Source of the DNA: Adenophora triphylla var. japonica | Taxonomy: Eukaryota; Streptophyta; Magnoliopsida; Asterales; Campanulaceae | Reading direction: 5' to 3' | Assembly (NCBI GenBank): GCA_022495995.1 | Contig: JAFEMH010001367.1 | Span: 186,001 to 250,000, forward strand | DNA length: 64,000 nt | Shown: positions 21,860 to 33,769 of the stretch, one piece after another | Layout of the letters: each line of letters starts with the position of its first letter | Numbering within the stretch: position 1 is the stretch's first letter | Program-made: the position numbers and the translations under genes | Notes under the pieces: generated by a model | Seen by the model: only the letters and a program-made list of their open reading frames with translations | The model's database searches: none | What the model was told of the DNA's origin: nothing

Positions 21860-23110
21860 ATGGCATCAAACAATAATCACTTTTCACTGCGATCTGTCCT
21901 TGAGAAGGAAAAGTTGGAAGAGAATGGTACAAACTATATGGATTGGATCCGTAGTTTGAGAATTGTTCTCAAACAAGAGGAGAAAGCATGCGTTCTCGAT
22001 GAACCTATTCCACCCGAACCTCGCCGCCAATGCCGCTAGGGCTATAAGGGAACAATATCTGAAGCACAAGCGTGACTCTACAGATGTTGGTTGCCTTATG
22101 CTCTCCGCCATGTGCAAGAACCTTCAGAAGGATCTTGAGCACTTGGGGACAGTCGACTTAAACAATCGACTGATGGAAATGTTCCAAGTTCAAGCTAGGC
22201 AAGAAAGGTACAACACAGTTGCAGCCTTGACCTCATGCAAGATGAGTGAAGGACAAGCTGTTGGTCCCCATGCTCTCAAATTGAAGGGCCACATTGAGCA
22301 TCTTGAAAGGCTCGGTTTTCCAATTAGCCAAGAGTTGGCTACCGACATAATATTGAATTCATTACCTAAAAGTTTTAGTCATTTCATAATGCACTACAAC
22401 ATGGGTGGAATGAATAGGAACCTTTCCGAGTTAGTTCAAATATTGAACACTGCAGAAACCAATATTGTCGAGAAGAAAACTGACCAAGTGCTAATGGTTA
22501 ACAAGGGGAAGGGTTTCAAGGGTAAAGGAAAGGCAAAGGTTGCTAATCCTAAGGCAAAAGTTGCCAAGCCCAAAGAGGCTTCCAAGCCTAAAGAGGCTAA
22601 GCCTAAGTCCCAAGAGGACGCAGTCTGCTTCCATTACAATGAGATTGGACATTGGAGGAGAAACTGCGCAAAATATAAGGAAGCACTGAAGAAGGGCAAA
22701 GGAGTTGCTTCAACTTCAGGTATCTTTGTTATAGATATATTCCTATCTACTTCTAGTTCTTGGATATTGGATACCGGATGTGGAACTCACATTTGTCTAA
22801 ATGTGCAGGGTCTAAAGAACAGAAGGATGCTTAAGGAAGGCAAAGTGGACCTACGTATGGGGAATGGAGCAAGAGTTGCTGCATTAGCCGTAGGAACTTA
22901 TGAAGTTACTTTACCTAGTGGACTAATACTTGTTTTGAACAATTGTTATTACGTTCCAGCTTTAAGTAGGAATATTATTTCGATTTCAGCTTTGGATGAT
23001 GAAGGTTTTAATTTTCTTATACGTGATAAGAAATTTTCTATTTACAAGAGTGATATGCATTATTGCTATTTGTTTCATTCAATGACCTTTATATTCTTGA
23101 TGTTGAAAAT
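21860..23110 (+). pseudogene. Copia-2 gag and protease
   Basis: The gag ATG is at 21860 (MASNNNHFSLRSVLEKEKLE), but this frame hits TAG at 22037; the sequence goes on in the neighbouring frame (AIREQYLKHKRDSTD, LQKDLEHLG, LPKSFSHFIMHYNMGGMNRN) to about 22600, so one indel lies near 22020. A lysine/alanine/proline repeat linker (about 22510-22610) leads into the zinc knuckle CFHYNEIGHWRRNC, where the second cysteine is replaced by tyrosine. The protease has the DTGCG active-site triad (WILDTGCGTHICL, about 22757) and the downstream RMGNGARVAALAVGTYEV segment. The frame is lost again near 23080. Structural protein of the retrotransposon particle plus its processing protease. Confidence 0.92.
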
Positions 23111-23770
23111 CAAGATAATGATATCTATAACATTAACAAGAAATCTAAACCCAATGATGTAAACCACACTTACTTATGGCATTGTCGTCTTGGCCAAATA
23201 AACGAGAAACGCATTTCTAAACTCCACAAAGATGGATTTTTGGACTCACATGATTATGAATCATATGAGACATGCGAGTCTTGTTTACTTGGCAAGATGA
23301 CCAAGGACCCATTTACCAAAACCGGTGAAAGGGCGGGCGACTTACTAGGACTCATACATACCGATGTATGTGGGCCTATGAGTAGCGATGCTAGGGGAGG
23401 ATTTCGGTACTTCATAACATTCACTGATGATTATAGTAGATTTGGATATGTTTATCTAATGAAACATAAAAGTGAATCGTTTGAGATATTTCGAATATTT
23501 CAAAATGAGGTGCAAAATCAACTTGGCAAGACTATTAAGGTACTTCGATCCGATTGAGGTGGTGAATATTTGAGCCAAGAATTTGACAATCATCTTAAGA
23601 GTTGTGGAATCGTTTCAGAACTCTCTCCACCTGGAACACCACAATGGAATGGTGTGTCTGAAAGGAGGAATAGAACTTTGTTGGACATGGTTCGTTCTAT
23701 GATGAGTCAAGTTGAGCTTCCTTTATCCTTTTGGGGACATGCACTAGAAAGCTACTTGCTTTCACTATAA
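23063..23770 (+). pseudogene. Copia-2 integrase
   Basis: Begins with the pre-integrase/zinc-binding part (HTYLWHCRLGQINEKRISKL, CESCLLGKM), then the catalytic core with the first acid in HTDVCGPM, the second in the RSD box near 23550, and the last in the WNGVSERRNRTLLD segment. Directly after RSD a TGA (23555-23557) replaces the usual Arg codon, and a further shift occurs at about 23755, after which the domain continues in the frame starting AFTINRVPTKSVQKTPYEMW. The enzyme inserts the cDNA copy; here it cannot be made as one chain. Confidence 0.92.
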
Positions 23771-25829
23771 ACAGAGTTCCTACCAAATCGGTTCAAAAGA
23801 CCCCATATGAGATGTGGCATGGAAGAAAACCTAGTTTGTCTTTCATGAAGATTTGGGGTTGCGATGCATATGTCAAGAAGTTAACTTCTGACAAGCTAGC
23901 ACCTAAATCTGATAAATGTGTTTTCATGGGATATCCTAAGGAAACCAAAGGATACTATTTCTACAACCGAAACGAGAACAAAGTGTTTGTTGCTCGAAAT
24001 GGTACTTTCTTAGAAAAGGAGTTTCTTCGCAAAGGAACCAGTGGGGGTAAAATAGATCTCGAAGAAATTCGAGAACCCGAAAACAACATTGAACCAATGG
24101 TAGAAACTGAACCAAGTTCACAAACCGTTGTGGAACCGGTTCAAGGTGCACAAGTTCTTCGCCGAAGTGGTAGGTCACGATCCGAACCCGAGAGATATGG
24201 ATTTCTCGTTACGGAAAGTGACGAAGTGGAGTTAATCGAAAACGATGAACCCACTTGCTATCAAGAAGCGATATCCGCTCCTGATTCGGAAAAATGGCAA
24301 GAGGCCATGAAATCCGAATTACAATCCATGGCTGATAATCAAGTTTGGAACTTGATTGATCCACCCGAAGGTGTAAAAACCATAGGGTGCAAATGGGTCT
24401 TCAAGAAGAAGACCGACATGGATGGGAAGGTACACACCTATAAGGCTAGGCTAGTAGCTAAGGGATATAGGCAGATTCATGGCATAGACTATGATGAAAC
24501 CTTCTACTTTGTAGCTATGCTTAAGTCTATTAGAATTTTACTTGCCATAGCAGCATATTATGACTATGAGATATGACAAATGGATGTCAAAACAGCTTTC
24601 CTTAATGGGAAGTTACTTGAGGATGTATACATGATACAACCTGAAGGTTTTGTCAATCCGTAAAATTCTAACAAGGTGTGTAAGTTGAAGAAATCCATTT
24701 ATGGATTGAAGCAAGCTTCTAAGAGTTGGAATCTACGTTTTGATGAAGCAATCAAGGAGTTTGGCTTTATCAAAAACGAAGATGAACCTTGTGTATACAA
24801 GAAAATTAGTGGGAGCGTAGCACTATTTTTAGTGTTGTATGTCGACGATATCTTACTCATTGGAAATGACGTTTCTGCACTACAGACTGTTAAGTCTTGG
24901 TTAGGAAAGTGTTTTTCAATGAAAGATATGGGCGAAGCCGCATATATCCTTGGTATCAAGATCTATAGAGATAGATCTAAGAGGATGATTGGTTTAAGTC
25001 AAAGTACTTACATTGATAAAGTCCTTAGAAGATTCCAAATGGAAAATTCTAAAAGAGGAAACTTGCCAATGTTGCATGGTATATCTCTTAGCAAGAATCA
25101 AAGTCCTAAGACTAATGATGAGCGAAAGAGAATGAATGGTATTCCATATGCTTCGGCAATTGGGTCTATCATGTATGCTATGTTATGTACTAGACCCGAT
25201 GTCTCGTGTGCTCTAAGCATGACGAGTAGGTACCAATCGGATCCCGGCGAACCACATTGGATAGCAGTCAAGAATATCCTTAAGTACTTACGAAGAACTA
25301 AGGATGTATTCTTGGTCTTTGGAGGAATGGAAGAAGATCTTATAGTCAAAGGCTACACAGATGCTAGCTTCCAAACTGACAAAGATGATTTCAGATCGCA
25401 GTCTGGATTTTTGTTTACGCTTAATGGAGGCACTGTGAGTTGGAAAAGTTCCAAGCAAAGCACCGTCGCTGATTCTACAACCGAAGCTGTGTACATAGCG
25501 GCATTCGATGCAGCTAAGGAAGCGCTTGGATCAAAAAGTTCATTAGTGATTTGGAAGTCGTTCCAAGCATCAGAGATCCTATTGAACTTTACTGTGATAA
25601 CAATGGTGCCATTGCACAAGCAAAGGAACCAAGATCACACCAGAGATCCAAACACATACTTCGACGTTTCCACATTATCCGTGAGATATATGAAAGGGAA
25701 GACGTTAAGATATGCAGAGTAGACACTGATGACAACGTGGCGGACCCATTAACTAAGGCTCTCCCGCAAGCTAAGCATGATGGTCATGTTAGGTCCATGG
25801 GTATTCGATACATGGTAGATTGGGCCTAG
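23731..25829 (+). pseudogene. Copia-2 integrase tail, reverse transcriptase and RNase H
   Basis: Integrase C-terminus (WGCDAYVKKL, KCVFMGYP) to about 24060, acidic linker, then RT from about 24260 (WQEAMKSELQSMADNQVWNL, GCKWVFKKK, YKARLVAKGY). TGA at 24574 stands where QMDVKTAFLNG should be preceded by Trp, and TAA at 24661 interrupts again. From 24676 the frame is open through YGLKQASKSW, the catalytic FLVLYVDDILLIGN box, FSMKDMGEAAYILGI and the RNase H motifs (YTDASFQTD, SWKSSKQSTVADSTTEAVYI). A last shift near 25550 leads to ELYCDNNGAIAQAKEPRSHQ and DPLTKALPQ, ending at 25829 just before the purine tract. Complete in content, but broken four times. Confidence 0.92.
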
Positions 25830-25843
25830 TGCAAGTGGGAGAC

Positions 25844-27190
25844 TGTTGGTGTTATGCCCTAGGCCTATGATTCATAGACTTATGTGTTGACATTATTTAT
25901 TATTATATGAGATGTTTATCATTTGATTATTATATGTTTTTGTATATTTGTTTATAATAATCTGCGTCCCTAATTATTGAAAGAATGATTAGTATAATTG
26001 TCAATGGATAATCATGTGATGATTATATGAACATTGAAATTATGAGTACTTGTTAGAGAACAAGTATTTGGACATGACCCGCATGAGATTTATGACATGG
26101 TCAAGTGTCATAAGTAAATCTCATAAGGTTACTTCATTTAGTCCCTAGACCTGAGATTATCATGACCTTACATATGATGAAAAATCATGTTTGATTTTAG
26201 TCAAACGATATCTTAACACGATATCTATAAAGGCTATCTTTGGCATGATCGGATTCATGATGGGAAGGATGATAAGTCAAGATGGAATTTGTCCCTCGAA
26301 AGAGAGATGTTTTGCTTGGGCCCCTCGATGAGTGATAATGATGAAAGTGTATGGCCGTACCCCAATATGATTGGAATTATCATTATACTCAAAGAATCGA
26401 GAAAGCATTGAACAAAGACAAGTTGACAAGGACCATGACTTGTGTTCAATATAACATCGTGAGACAAAGGGAGAAATGGAAGTACACCATTGGAAATGTG
26501 AACTCTTACGTTACATTATTTGGGTAGACATAATGGCTTGCTAGAGTCCGCTTATGTCTTATGAGGTTCGATATGATCAAACTCATTGCCAACATAATGT
26601 AATCCTATTGGGTCACACACAACTAGAATGAATTGGTTAAACCGGAGGAAGAATAATTGAGAGTCTCTGTAACTGGCTACATATGTCACGCGACATACTA
26701 AGCCATTGGCTTAATATACCGCGCGACATATCAAGCCCATACGCGGTTTGACAGCCTGTTCTCCTAATACGATTAGGAGACGTATTCATACTATTGTAGT
26801 ATAAATATGGGAGGTCTGTCAGACCTAATTCTCTAGCCGAAATTTTTCAAGCAAAATTCACAATCAAATACTCTCAATATTCTTCAAGGTTTAGATCTAG
26901 CAATCATCAAGAAGTTGTTCTTGAATTCATTCAAAGGTGTGGATACCGAAAGAGGGTCTTCGCTCGTTCATCGATCAAGGCCTAGAGTTCAAGCAAGTTT
27001 AAGAACGAAGTTTGTGATTCGATATCACACAATCAAATCGTTCGATAGCTCAAGAACGGAAAGCGTTCAAGGTTGGTATAATTTTATCTCATAGGAATTT
27101 ATATTAATTGTATAGAACGGATTCTAGGGCTTCTTGGGTTTTATGTTTTAATGCTTAATTCCGTTGCGCATGGACCCGTAAAACCCAACA
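25844..27190 (+). repeat. Copia-2 3' LTR
   Basis: 1347 bp, near-identical to 19150-20495; motif copies at 26685-26704 and 26718-26737; TATA box near 26800. Confidence 0.93.
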
Positions 27191-27195
27191 GATTT

Positions 27196-29297
27196 TGGGT
27201 CAAGTATGTTGTTTGTGTATGGGCGAAGCCAAGGGTAGCAGAGACAACCGAAGCTGCGAAGCTTGAGGAAAATAGGGTGATGTCCAAAAAGAGTGAAGAA
27301 GGGGGATTAAAGATGAAGGGTGGGGGTGGGCATACTATTAATGAGGTAGAAAGCGGTAATAATGGTGTTTGGCAAATATTTTTGTGGCATATGGGAGTGA
27401 GTGAGAAGAAAGAGGTCAGTTTCAACAATGTGGCGATGGCGTCTTTCAGAATGGCCATTGTGTTCAGGAGTGTGTGGAGGGGAATTGAGGTGTGTAATCC
27501 CAAGAGATGTAAGAAATGGACGAAGGCCAAGGTATTCACCCCCATTGTCACTGAATATTGTAAGTTGAGGACGTTGGAAATATTTTTCTACGAGAGATTT
27601 GAAGTTGGTGAACACTTTAGTGGCATCATTTTTGTGTTTGAGAGGATAGAGCCAAGTATATTTCGAGAAGTGATCGACAAAAATGATGTAATATTTATAG
27701 CCATCATAAGCCAAAAGTGGGGATGTCCAAACATCACTATAGACAACATCAAGAGGGCCAGTAGAAGAAATAGAATTTTCATTAAAAGGTAACTTGTGAC
27801 TCTTGTTACAATCACATGAGTTGAAATGAAAAGTAGATGAACTAGGAATGTCTAAATGAAAATAAGAACTAAGATGAAGAAGAATAGAGTAAGTTGGATG
27901 TCTTAATCTATGATACCAGTTGGTGGTGGATGACTTGGATGCGGTGTAACCAACAGGAGAGGGAGGGTGCCATTTAAAGATGCCAGACTCAGATTTACCT
28001 TGGATGAGGGTGGTTCCCGAATGAAGGTCCTTCACAGCAAATAAATTAAGTGAGAAGGTGATCGAAATATTATTATCATTACAAAATTTTGAAGCTGAAA
28101 TTATATTACGAGAGACTGTTGGAATATGAAGATTATGATTGAGATTTAAAGTGACAAAAGGAGTGAGAATAGAAGTAGAACCAATGTTGGAGATTTGAAG
28201 ACCCGAACCATCACCTATGATAAGTTTCTCGGTGCCATCATATGGGGAGTAAAGAGCAAGGTTATTGAGATTATTCGTTACATGGTGTGTTGCACCACTA
28301 TCAAAGAGCCAGTCGGTAGTTGGTGGGATAGTGGTGGTTGCGGCATAGGCACGAGGGCGAGGGGCAAACTGCGCACGATTTGGTTAGCGAGGAGTGAAAT
28401 GGTGCGGAGTGAAGGGGTTAGGGTTAGGGGATGGAAAGGTAGCAGTAGGATAGGCTTGGCGAAAAGAGGGATATTGAGATAGGTAGTGTCCCATGTCACG
28501 GCACCATTGACACTTTCTTTTAAAGGGGATTTGAGGGTTTTGTGTGAAGGAAGTGTTTAGGGCAGGAGAACGATGATATGGTGCAGGTTGAGAGTGGCGG
28601 CCAGGATTCTTTGCAACATAGGCGAAAGAGGCGGGGAAGGTGGGGTTAGAGGTTGAGCGTTGCTTTAGAGAGAGTTCTTTATTAAGGAGATTTTCATGGA
28701 GTCATCGAAGGAGATAGGGTTTTCACGACTAAGAATAGCATTAATTACGCTATCATAGTCAGGATCATTAAGTTGTTCAAGGACTTTGTCAACAAGATCC
28801 TCGGGGTCAAGGGGTCGGCCAAGAGATGCAAGTTGGTTGGCACAGGATTTGAGGTCTTGCATGTAGTTGGATATGGATCGACTGCCTTTGGTTATATTAT
28901 GAAGGCGATATTTTATTTGTTTTAGGTGACCTTTAGAGGGGTTGGCATAGGTCTTGGCAAGAGTTTTTCAAGCTTCATGGGTGGTGGAACATTGAGAGAT
29001 GAGGGAGACAAGAGGAGGGGAAAGAGTTCCAGCAAGGGCACCTAAAATGAGTTTGTCTTGGTGAAACCAAGTTGAGTAGGCGGGGTTGGGATTTGGTGTG
29101 GTGGTGGTTGTTATGGCAATGGCTAGGGCAATTTTCGTGGGGGGTGTGTTGGCTGCGGTGGTTGTTAGAACCGTGTATAGGTTTTTGGGAGGTGCGGATA
29201 GGGTACCATCAAGGTATTGGTATAGATCATGCCTAGAAGGATGACTTCAATTTGAATTTTCCAGGATATATAATTGGTTGGGGTGAGTTTGAGGATG
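27196..29297 (-). pseudogene. Copia-1 gag, protease and integrase
   Basis: Minus strand, interrupted at both ends by younger insertions. Gag (29297 to about 28400) contains LKLTPTNYISWKIQIEVILL, ITKGSRSISNYMQDLKSCAN and DSVINAILSRENPISFDD, with a TGA in place of Trp near 28970, and a zinc knuckle CQWCRDMGHYLSQY whose last cysteine is changed. The protease near 28310 shows WLFDSGATHHVTNN (active-site DSG). Integrase (28035-27196) has the HRLRHPTYSI zinc-binding part, FVDHFSKYTWLYPLKHK, DNGGEY and EHNGHSERRHRHIVE; its C-terminal part continues at 19144 on the other side of Copia-2. Confidence 0.92.
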
Positions 29298-29319
29298 TGG
29301 CACTACAACAAAAACAGGT

Positions 29320-29700
29320 TTTTGTGGCACTTTTTTAAGTGCCACAAATCAAAAAAAAGTGCCATAAAAGCTATTTCCGGCACATTTTTCGGCACTTTTA
29401 TATGTGCCATAATAAGTCGCGTCGGCAATACTTTCCGACACTTAAAAGTGCCACATTTTCCGGCACTTTTAAAAGTGCCACAATTTCCGGCACTTTTTTA
29501 AGTGCCATAATTTCCGGCACTTCTTTAAATGCCGCAATTTTTCGGCACTTATGAAAGTGCCACAATTATCCGGCACTTATGAAAGTGCCACAATTATCCG
29601 GTAGTTTTGTAAGTGCCTCATATTTCTGGCATTTAAAAAGTGTCTTAATTTTCCGGCACTTTGAAAAGTGCCACACATTTCCGGCACTTTTGCACAGTAT
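29320..29700. repeat. CACTA-2 left subterminal repeats
   Basis: At least ten units of about 30-35 bp alternating aagtgccacaa and tttccggcactttt, forming many short hairpins. Confidence 0.85.
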
Positions 29701-30230
29701 TAATGAACTGACGGATATGATTGCTATTGGAAATTCACTACAAATAGATACAAATCTCAAGCATATTTAATGCCACATTCCTACATAATTTTGACTAACT
29801 GCAACAAAGTATATAAAAAATAACTTTTTCTCATTGTCATCAAAGAAAATAAGTATAAATTACATCATTCAGAAAGTAATAATTCAAAAATTTAAGTAAG
29901 GTATACAGCCTTGACATCATAACACCAAAAGCTAAATATTCAATTGTTCAAACAAAAGTGTGATGAAATAATGGTCTTCTTCCATAGCAAATGTATTACA
30001 AGAGACGTGATCCATCACCTGCAAACAAACAATTATAGCATTAAAAATAATCTTGACTTTGTATTCCATATTCAAAATAATCTTGACTTTGTTTAATAAA
30101 AATTCTAGCTCCCCCTCCGAACCAACCCAAGTCTGAGCACACAAATGTGCTTTGAAAGAACTTAATCATTCACGAGACTGAACATGCACTACTTAATGTT
30201 GAGGGAGAGATTTTCTGCTGTTACCACATA

Positions 30231-30517
30231 CTCCCTCCGTCCCAGCGAAAGAGCCATCAAATTAGCCGGGCACGCAAAATAAGAAATGTGATGTAGGAAA
30301 GAGAAAAAGTTTAAATGTTGTGAGTATGAAAAATTAAATAGGAGAGAGAATGAGTGGGAGGTGATGTAAGAAAGAGAATGTTGTGAGTGTAAAAGTAAAG
30401 TAGGAGAGAGAATGAGTGGAGAGAATAGTGATTTAAGGTTTCCTTTTTGGGAAAGTGGCTTTTTAAATGGGACGCCCAAAAAGGAAATAAATGACTCTTT
30501 CGCTGGGACGGAGGGAG
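30231..30517. mobile_element. Stowaway-like MITE in CACTA-2
   Basis: Inverted ends CTCCCTCCGTCCCAGCGAAA / TTTCGCTGGGACGGAGGGAG, perfect over 20 bases, flanked by TA. It lies between exons f and g of the chimeric chain. Confidence 0.92.
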
Positions 30518-32852
30518 TATACTGTATGCTGTTAGTGCTGTTGCTTACCTGACACAAGTTAAGAAAAGCCAGGTGCCATTTATGGCCAGCTAAACCAAAC
30601 GGAAGCAAAAACACAAGTTACAGTGGTTTAGTGCTGAGTTGGTGATGTATATATAGTGATTTGGGAATGCTGCAGAGATTAATTTAACGTTTGTATTACT
30701 TACTGGGATAACGTTTCAATTCACGCTGGATGAGATCGTAAGGGAATGGGCAAAGCTGTTCCACCCGACATACGGCAACATCCTTGGCTCCAACATTCCT
30801 TCGCTCCTCATCAAGCTCATAGTAGACCTGAATGAAGATAAGTTCAAATGATCAGTAGGCTATCAAGATCTTATGGAGGTTACTTATGCCTATCAAGCAC
30901 TATATCAGTTAAGAAGTGACAATAAAATTGATGCTGCTCTTAGTAACGAAGAAGGTGTTTGCTCTTTAGTCCACCCTGAGTTGCTGACTTACCAGTTAAG
31001 AAATGACAATTAATTTGATGGCGCTTTCTTTAAAATGAAAAAAATTGTGTTAGTTCACATTTCCCAGCATCCCAGGTTGGGATCACTGGGTTTTAGATCA
31101 TCCAAAAGAGGAATGTTTCCAAAGGATCATAGAAATAAAATACGCATGGACTATATAGTTAGACAAGCATGAATATACCTCCTTGAAAGAAACATCTTCA
31201 GCTTCCTCTTGACTCAACTCTGCACAATATAGATTATTACAATAAAACACATATGGACTATATTGTTAGATGCCTCAAACGAGCTTCACCAAGATCATGA
31301 AATTAGAAGATATATAACAGAAAACGTTCTCGTGCTTTTCTCATAGACTCTTAGCGAGCGAATAGGAACTGAGGAATTCATCAAATCAAGGTAACCACTA
31401 ACCACTACCTATATAAGACTATAGCACAAAATTGAAGCATACCAGAGAAGGATTGTCGAATTAAATTTGGACGTCGATGTTGGGCCAATGAAATCACAAC
31501 AACATCTTCAACCTTAAGACAGCAAGAATGGTATTTTCATTATAATATTCAGAAAGAAGATGTAAGTTATTGAGAATGAAAATGATGAGTCATAAACATT
31601 AAAATGTCTGGCAATACGCAGAGCAGTTTTCAATATACAAATCTGGAACTAGAAAAGTAAAGCTATGGAAATCACTAGTCTAATTTGATACAGAAAGCTA
31701 AAAAGAAATCACAACTTCAAATGGAAGAGGTGCAAACGATGACCAATGTTCATGCTTTGAAACTGAGATGTCTGCACAGATACCTTAAAGCAGAAAAAGA
31801 CAAAAAGGAAATTGAATCAATTCAACTACTCACGGAAAATCATGGGCTATTTTCAATGCTTGGTTGTAACAACTAAAGACTTGGAGCCTCAATTTCAAAA
31901 TACGTAACATAAATGGCCAAACGACTAATATCTGCAACGTACTTTTGCGATTTGCATCATATAAGATAATGTACTCGTTAGTGTAAAAAAAAAATGCAAC
32001 GTACCTTTTAATTAGTTTCCAAATAATGCAACATTTTTTTCACTAACGGGGTTAAAAACTCCATTAAATGATGATGAGGCAAATATGGTGTTAATTCTAA
32101 GGGAATGCTGATATGATAACTAACTTCCCGTCACTTCCATCATCCTTCTCAAACCTCTCGAACCCGACAAGGCGACAACACAACTATTCCACCACCACCA
32201 TTATAACCACCAAAATAACACGTCCCTTATTTAACGTAAAATACAGGCCCCGTATTTAACTAATTATGGTACAGAATAATCAGTAACAATTCAAGTCTCC
32301 TTTCAGCAACCAATGGTTTCTTCTAATGTTATAACCATTTTTTTAATAAAATGAAACTTTGATGCAATGGCACTTTTAAATGAGGTATCAAGAATTCATA
32401 AAGATTTACCCCCATCAAATCGGCTGGTTGAATGAGATGAGACTCTAGTGCTTGTTTGGTACGAAAGAATAGCGATTCCATTCCATGATATTTACACCAT
32501 CATGGAAAGAAATTTGTACTAAAAGATCATGGAATGGAATGGAAAGGTCATTGTTGCGTACATAACTAGTACTAAATAGCTTATCACATGGTAGAATACA
32601 TGGAAACAAAAATATGATACTCCTTTGTCCTAAATGGATGTCCATTTTCATTGAAGGGAAATTCTGACGGTTAGAAATTTTAGTAGTAATGATGCGCATA
32701 TGCATTTAACGATGCTTTTAAAGGTGAAAAATCATTTATGCACTTTTTATTTTTTGGAAAATACACATTCATTTAAGGACTTTAGAAAATACACATTTAT
32801 TTAGGAACGCACAGAATAGTTCACAATCTTTACACAGTAGTAGAAAAAAATA

Positions 32853-33038
32853 CGCACTCTGTCCCAAAAATTAGCCTCATTTGAAAAATCAAACTTCTTA
32901 AAGGATGATGCTTGCTACTTGCTTGTATGTTGTACCACCTTGAATTGCACTAGAAATATTGCCCTTTAATTAGAAATGTGACAATTTTTGGGACACGCAA
33001 AAAAGGAAAGAGGGGCTAATTTCTTGGGATGGAGGGCG
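32853..33038. mobile_element. Stowaway-like MITE interrupting the SCD2-like exon c
   Basis: Ends CGCACTCTGTCCCAAAAATT and, reversed, CGCCCTCCATCCCAAGAAAT, flanked by TA (32851-32852, 33039-33040). The exon reading frame stops matching SCD2 exactly at its border. Confidence 0.75.
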
Positions 33039-33536
33039 TACCATGTTGTACAGCTAAACCCCAGTACCGAGCCAGCCAACACCGCTTCAGAACAATCTCC
33101 TCCTGAAATGCAGAACATGCACACCACAAACCCACAAATAAGTAGAGCAAAAAACAAATGAAAACAGGATCACAAATTATGATTTTTTTTGCATAAACAT
33201 TAAATCTCCAAGGAGTACCATCTCTTCATGAGTCAAAATCATTCTTTGTGTCATTGTGCGAAGAGCTTTTGCTTCAGATTCAGCTTCCCGAAGCTGCTCT
33301 ATCACACCTGCAGTCTCCTCTTTTATGTTCTGATCCAGGAAAGGAGCACGCAATAATCAGCTCAAGATAATCACACCAGCACCAAAGAGAGCGAAATTTA
33401 AGGACTCCCATGTACTACCTCAATTTCTGCGCAAAGGGAAGCAACTTCCTCATCCCTTCCATCCTTAGTCTGCATAGCAGCTTTAAGAGCAGCCTGTGAC
33501 AAATCATTAGGCAGCTTAAGAGTAGCCTATGTGATA

Positions 33537-33769
33537 CTCCCTCCGTCCCAAAATGTTTGTCCCATTTGACTTTTTTGTTGAACTTTGACCACAAATTTAT
33601 GAGAGATTAATCATGTTTATGAAATTCTAAAAGTTGTTGTTGATAATATTATTAATGGTGAATCAATAGGAATTTTTAGAATTTCATGAACATAATTAAA
33701 TTGTTATATATTTGTGGTCAAAGTTCAACTAAAAAGTCAAATGGGGCAAACATTTTGGGACGGTGGGAG
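33537..33769. mobile_element. Stowaway-like MITE, same family as 11553-11788
   Basis: Ends CTCCCTCCGTCCCAAAATGT and CATTTTGGGACGGTGGGAG inverted, flanked by TA; less decayed than its relative at 11553. It lies in the first intron of the chimeric chain. Confidence 0.92.

Larger units (their letters stand above)
19150..27190 (+). mobile_element. Copia-2, full-length, TSD GATTT
   Basis: LTRs 19150-20495 (1346 bp) and 25844-27190 (1347 bp) begin TGTTGG and end CCAACA; GATTT flanks at 19145-19149 and 27191-27195. By eye I count roughly twenty differences between the LTRs, so the insertion is fairly recent. The internal part has a 1.36-kb leader, then gag, protease, integrase, RT and RNase H in Copia order, and a GTGGGAGAC purine tract before the 3' LTR. 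I do not see the usual TGGTATCAGAGC primer site after the 5' LTR. Several stops and shifts show this copy is not autonomous. Confidence 0.95.
29932..33493 (-). pseudogene. Chimeric captured exon chain: SCD2-like plus 2-oxoglutarate dehydrogenase E1
   Basis: Minus strand, inside CACTA-2. Exons with canonical AG/GT borders: a 33493-33419 (AALKAAMQTKDGRDEEVASL), b 33329-33219 ([32 protein letters not shown]), c 33102 to about 33041 ([20 protein letters not shown]), d 31512-31443 (VEDVVVISLAQHRRPNLIRQ), e 31219-31179 (LSQEEAEDVSFKE). These match the coiled-coil protein SCD2 (vesicle traffic in cytokinesis). Exon 30827-30704 (VYYELDEERRNVGAKDVAV, VEQLCPFPYDLIQRELKRYP) is from the C-terminal region of the 2-oxoglutarate dehydrogenase E1 subunit (TCA cycle). 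Exons f 30589-30549 and g 30018-29932 (ends in TAG) are of unknown origin. Phases agree from d through g, giving a possible fusion ORF. A MITE cuts exon c, and connecting SCD2 exons between c and d were not found. Confidence 0.8.

Noticed and set aside
27151..27792. 213-codon frame on the plus strand
   Set aside because: It is antisense to the Copia-1 integrase, which has recognisable catalytic motifs on the minus strand.
29274..29770. Frames rich in CHK/FRHF repeats
   Set aside because: They are translations of CACTA-2 subterminal repeats (ccggcacttttaagtgccac).
29932..33493. A CRISPR-like or bacterial operon reading of repeated units
   Set aside because: The sequence is plant nuclear DNA; the repeats are transposon subterminal repeats.
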